A stretch of 64,000 bases of DNA. It comes from Solirubrobacterales bacterium (lineage in GTDB: Bacteria > Actinomycetota > Thermoleophilia > Solirubrobacterales > 70-9). The notes under the pieces were generated by a model. It made no database searches and had not been told where the DNA came from. It was given only the letters and a program-made list of their open reading frames with translations. The stretch spans positions 62,001 to 126,000 of the forward strand of contig JADJRQ010000002.1 of assembly GCA_016712175.1 (NCBI GenBank), given 5' to 3'. The position numbers and the translations under genes were made by a program. Below are positions 62,450 to 64,000 of this stretch, in pieces; within the stretch, counting starts at the first letter, position 1; every line of letters begins with the position of its first letter.

Positions 62450-63275
62450 TCCAGACCTGGACCGAACCGGTCACCTCTGACCGCTCTGGCAGGCCGGCAA
62501 GCTGTTCAGCCAGCCTGGCCTGATCGAGTCGACCGGCGCTCGGGCCCATCGCGACCAGATCGGCGACTTCTGAAGGGGTGAGATTCATTTTCCACTCAAC
62601 CAGGCCACTGGAAAGGCTTTCTTCGGCATCTACCAGAGTTTTTTCGAGTCGTGCTTCTTTGTCGGGGTCGACCGAGATCATTTCGAAGGGCTGAATCAGT
62701 TCCCGCAGGTGATCCGGGGTCGGCGTGACCACGATTAGGCGTCCGCCCTCCGCGCGGATCCGTTCGATCTCTTCACCGTTTCGCGGTGAGAAGACATTGA
62801 TGATCAAAGCTGCGGCGCCTGACTTGACCGGAACCTCATCCCAGATGTCAGCGACGATCGCGCCTGCTCTCGGATGGACTCTTGCCACCCGTCTCGCAGC
62901 GAACTTGGAATTGTCAACACCGAGGCCGATTCGGTCCGGATGCACTTCGAGGACTCCGGCGAGGTACCAGCCGGTTCCCGCACCGAGGTCAACCACGGCG
63001 CCTTCAACATCTTCCAGCCCTGCGTCGCCGATCTCCTTCTGGATCGCGTCCGCAACCGGCTGGAACAGTCCCGCGCCGAGCACTCGATCCCGCGCAGCGA
63101 GCATTTCTGCCGAATCTGCGGTGTGAGAGCCGGAATGGCTGCCGAGAAGGCTGACGTAGCCCTGGCGGGCGATGTTCGCCGTATGCCCGTTGCTGCAGAT
63201 CAGGGAAGCTCCGTTCTGCCGAAGGTCACCGCCGCAGTGCGGGCAGATCAGGATGTCGATGATGTCGGCGAGCAC
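62442..63275 (-). CDS. RlmA-like rRNA guanine methyltransferase
   Basis: 277 residues. An N-terminal zinc finger (ILICPHCGGDLRQNGASLIC, SNGHTANIARQGYV) is followed by SAM-binding AVVDLGAGTGWYLAGVLE and IVADIWDEVPVKSGAAALII. This is the RlmA I/II layout, which methylates N1 of G745 or G748 in 23S rRNA. RlmA II types can confer macrolide tolerance, but the subgroup cannot be assigned from sequence. It is divergent from the ABC transporter gene. Confidence 0.85.
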   Translation of the reverse strand: MLADIIDILICPHCGGDLRQNGASLICSNGHTANIARQGYVSLLGSHSGSHTADSAEMLAARDRVLGAGLFQPVADAIQKEIGDAGLEDVEGAVVDLGAGTGWYLAGVLEVHPDRIGLGVDNSKFAARRVARVHPRAGAIVADIWDEVPVKSGAAALIINVFSPRNGEEIERIRAEGGRLIVVTPTPDHLRELIQPFEMISVDPDKEARLEKTLVDAEESLSSGLVEWKMNLTPSEVADLVAMGPSAGRLDQARLAEQLAGLPERSEVTGSVQVWTR

Positions 63276-63334
63276 AGGGAAACAGTAGTCCTTGAGGGTC
63301 CGGCCCCATTACTTCACTTTGTATAGTTAGTCCG

Positions 63335-64000
63335 ATGCCCACCTTCCGCAGACTGCTCGGTTTTCTGCGTCCCCACCGGCGTGCGCTGTGGGGATCGCTG
63401 CTTTTCGCGTGGGCAGCGATGGGCATGACAGTCCTGATCCCCTGGCTGGTCGGCAAGGCGACCAACGCGATCGAGCAAGGCGTCAAAGCGGACATCCTGC
63501 CGCTGGTGGGCCTCATCCTCGGGGCCGCGGTGCTGCGGCTCGGCTTGACCATGGTTCGGCGGGTGGTTGCCGGCAAGGTTTCGCTCGCAGTCGAATTCGA
63601 CCTGCGCCAGCAGATCTACAGCCATTTGATGCGGCTCGAACTCGGATTCTTCGACACCCAGCAGACGGGCCAGCTGATGTCGCGGGCCACGGTCGACCTC
63701 GGAGCCATCCGGTTCTTCCTCGGCTACGGGCTGATCTTCTTCTCGCAGAGCCTCCTCACGGTCCTCCTGGCCGGCACCGTGATGTTCTTCATCAACCCCT
63801 GGCTTACGGTCGTGGCCCTCCTCCCCGCTCCGCTTGTCGTGCTCACGGCGGTCCGGTACTCCCGGCAGTCGCGCCCGGCGATGCAGGAAGTCCAGCAGCG
63901 GATCGCCGAGCTCACCGCCGAAGCAGAGGAAAACGTCACCGGCATCCGCGTCGTCAAGGCCTTCGGCCAGGAGGACTTCCAGCTGCTGCGCTTCCAGGGT
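63335..64000 (+). CDS. ABC transporter permease/ATP-binding protein, 3' end beyond window
   Basis: The first 222 residues from ATG at 63335 (MPTFRRLLGFLRPHRRALWG). Four membrane helices of the ABC type 1 exporter domain are visible (LLFAWAAMGMTVLIPWLVGK, SLLTVLLAGTVMFFINPWLT), with FFDTQQTGQLMSRATVDLGA as coupling region and ENVTGIRVVKAFGQEDFQ near the cut. The ATPase half lies beyond base 64000. It probably works as a homo- or heterodimeric exporter. Confidence 0.9.
   Translation, partial: MPTFRRLLGFLRPHRRALWGSLLFAWAAMGMTVLIPWLVGKATNAIEQGVKADILPLVGLILGAAVLRLGLTMVRRVVAGKVSLAVEFDLRQQIYSHLMRLELGFFDTQQTGQLMSRATVDLGAIRFFLGYGLIFFSQSLLTVLLAGTVMFFINPWLTVVALLPAPLVVLTAVRYSRQSRPAMQEVQQRIAELTAEAEENVTGIRVVKAFGQEDFQLLRFQG

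Overview
This is a high-G+C actinobacterial chromosome fragment. It most resembles Thermoleophilia/Solirubrobacterales. The clues are the tightly packed mnmA-alaS-ruvX-mltG-aroE and aspS/hisS clusters, a sigma-B/F-like sigma factor, many secreted Lys-rich surface proteins, and a collagen-like protein whose N-terminus (YLALFVALGGTSYA) is of a kind I associate with that class. No database was searched, so the taxonomy is inference.

Core left arm (1-17.2 kb). A minus-strand operon runs mnmA (with an unusual N-terminal NifU/IscU-like domain), alaS, ruvX, mltG, aroE: tRNA modification and charging, then cell-wall and shikimate functions. After a divergent short-chain dehydrogenase comes a structured RNA candidate with 6S RNA-like architecture. 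A second minus-strand cluster follows: M29-like peptidase, glutamate formimidoyltransferase, small membrane protein, MBL hydrolase, hisS, a beta-helix surface protein, aspS and a small protein. Two tandem VOC proteins precede a tRNA-Met(CAT) gene.

Accessory region (17.2-43.2 kb). The 3' end of the tRNA-Met gene recurs in direct orientation at about 32.73, 34.69, 36.65, 38.45 and 43.20 kb, dividing the DNA into five segments. Segment A (15.6 kb, visibly lower G+C) is an integrative element with a tyrosine integrase, excisionase-like protein, RepA-like ATPase, XRE regulator, an IS21-family insertion with a 6-bp target duplication, a three-gene restriction-modification-like operon (GIY-YIG/SF2 helicase plus two methyltransferase-like proteins), and a NADAR/DarT-like ADP-ribosylation toxin-antitoxin pair. 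Segment B is a 1.9-kb piece with only an AbiE toxin-antitoxin pair. Segments C, D and E carry cupredoxin, carboxypeptidase-regulatory-repeat, CocE-type hydrolase and choice-of-anchor L proteins. None of B-E encodes an integrase. This looks like repeated accretion at one tRNA gene, or cassettes moved in trans.

Core right arm (43.2-64 kb). This holds N5-(carboxyethyl)ornithine synthase-like dehydrogenase, GT39-like glycosyltransferase, TPP enzyme, SLAC1/TDT transporter, universal stress protein, a threonine dehydratase with an internal deletion, collagen-like protein, lipoprotein, PhoD-like phosphatase, YciH, cytochrome P450, dodecin, VOC protein, sigma factor, a shortened LigD-type ligase, alkyl sulfatase, RlmA-like methyltransferase and the start of an ABC exporter.

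Several genes (mltG, istA, istB, one methyltransferase, the CocE hydrolase, phoD) are split by single-base frameshifts, often beside short homopolymers. Some of these may be sequencing errors rather than true pseudogenes.
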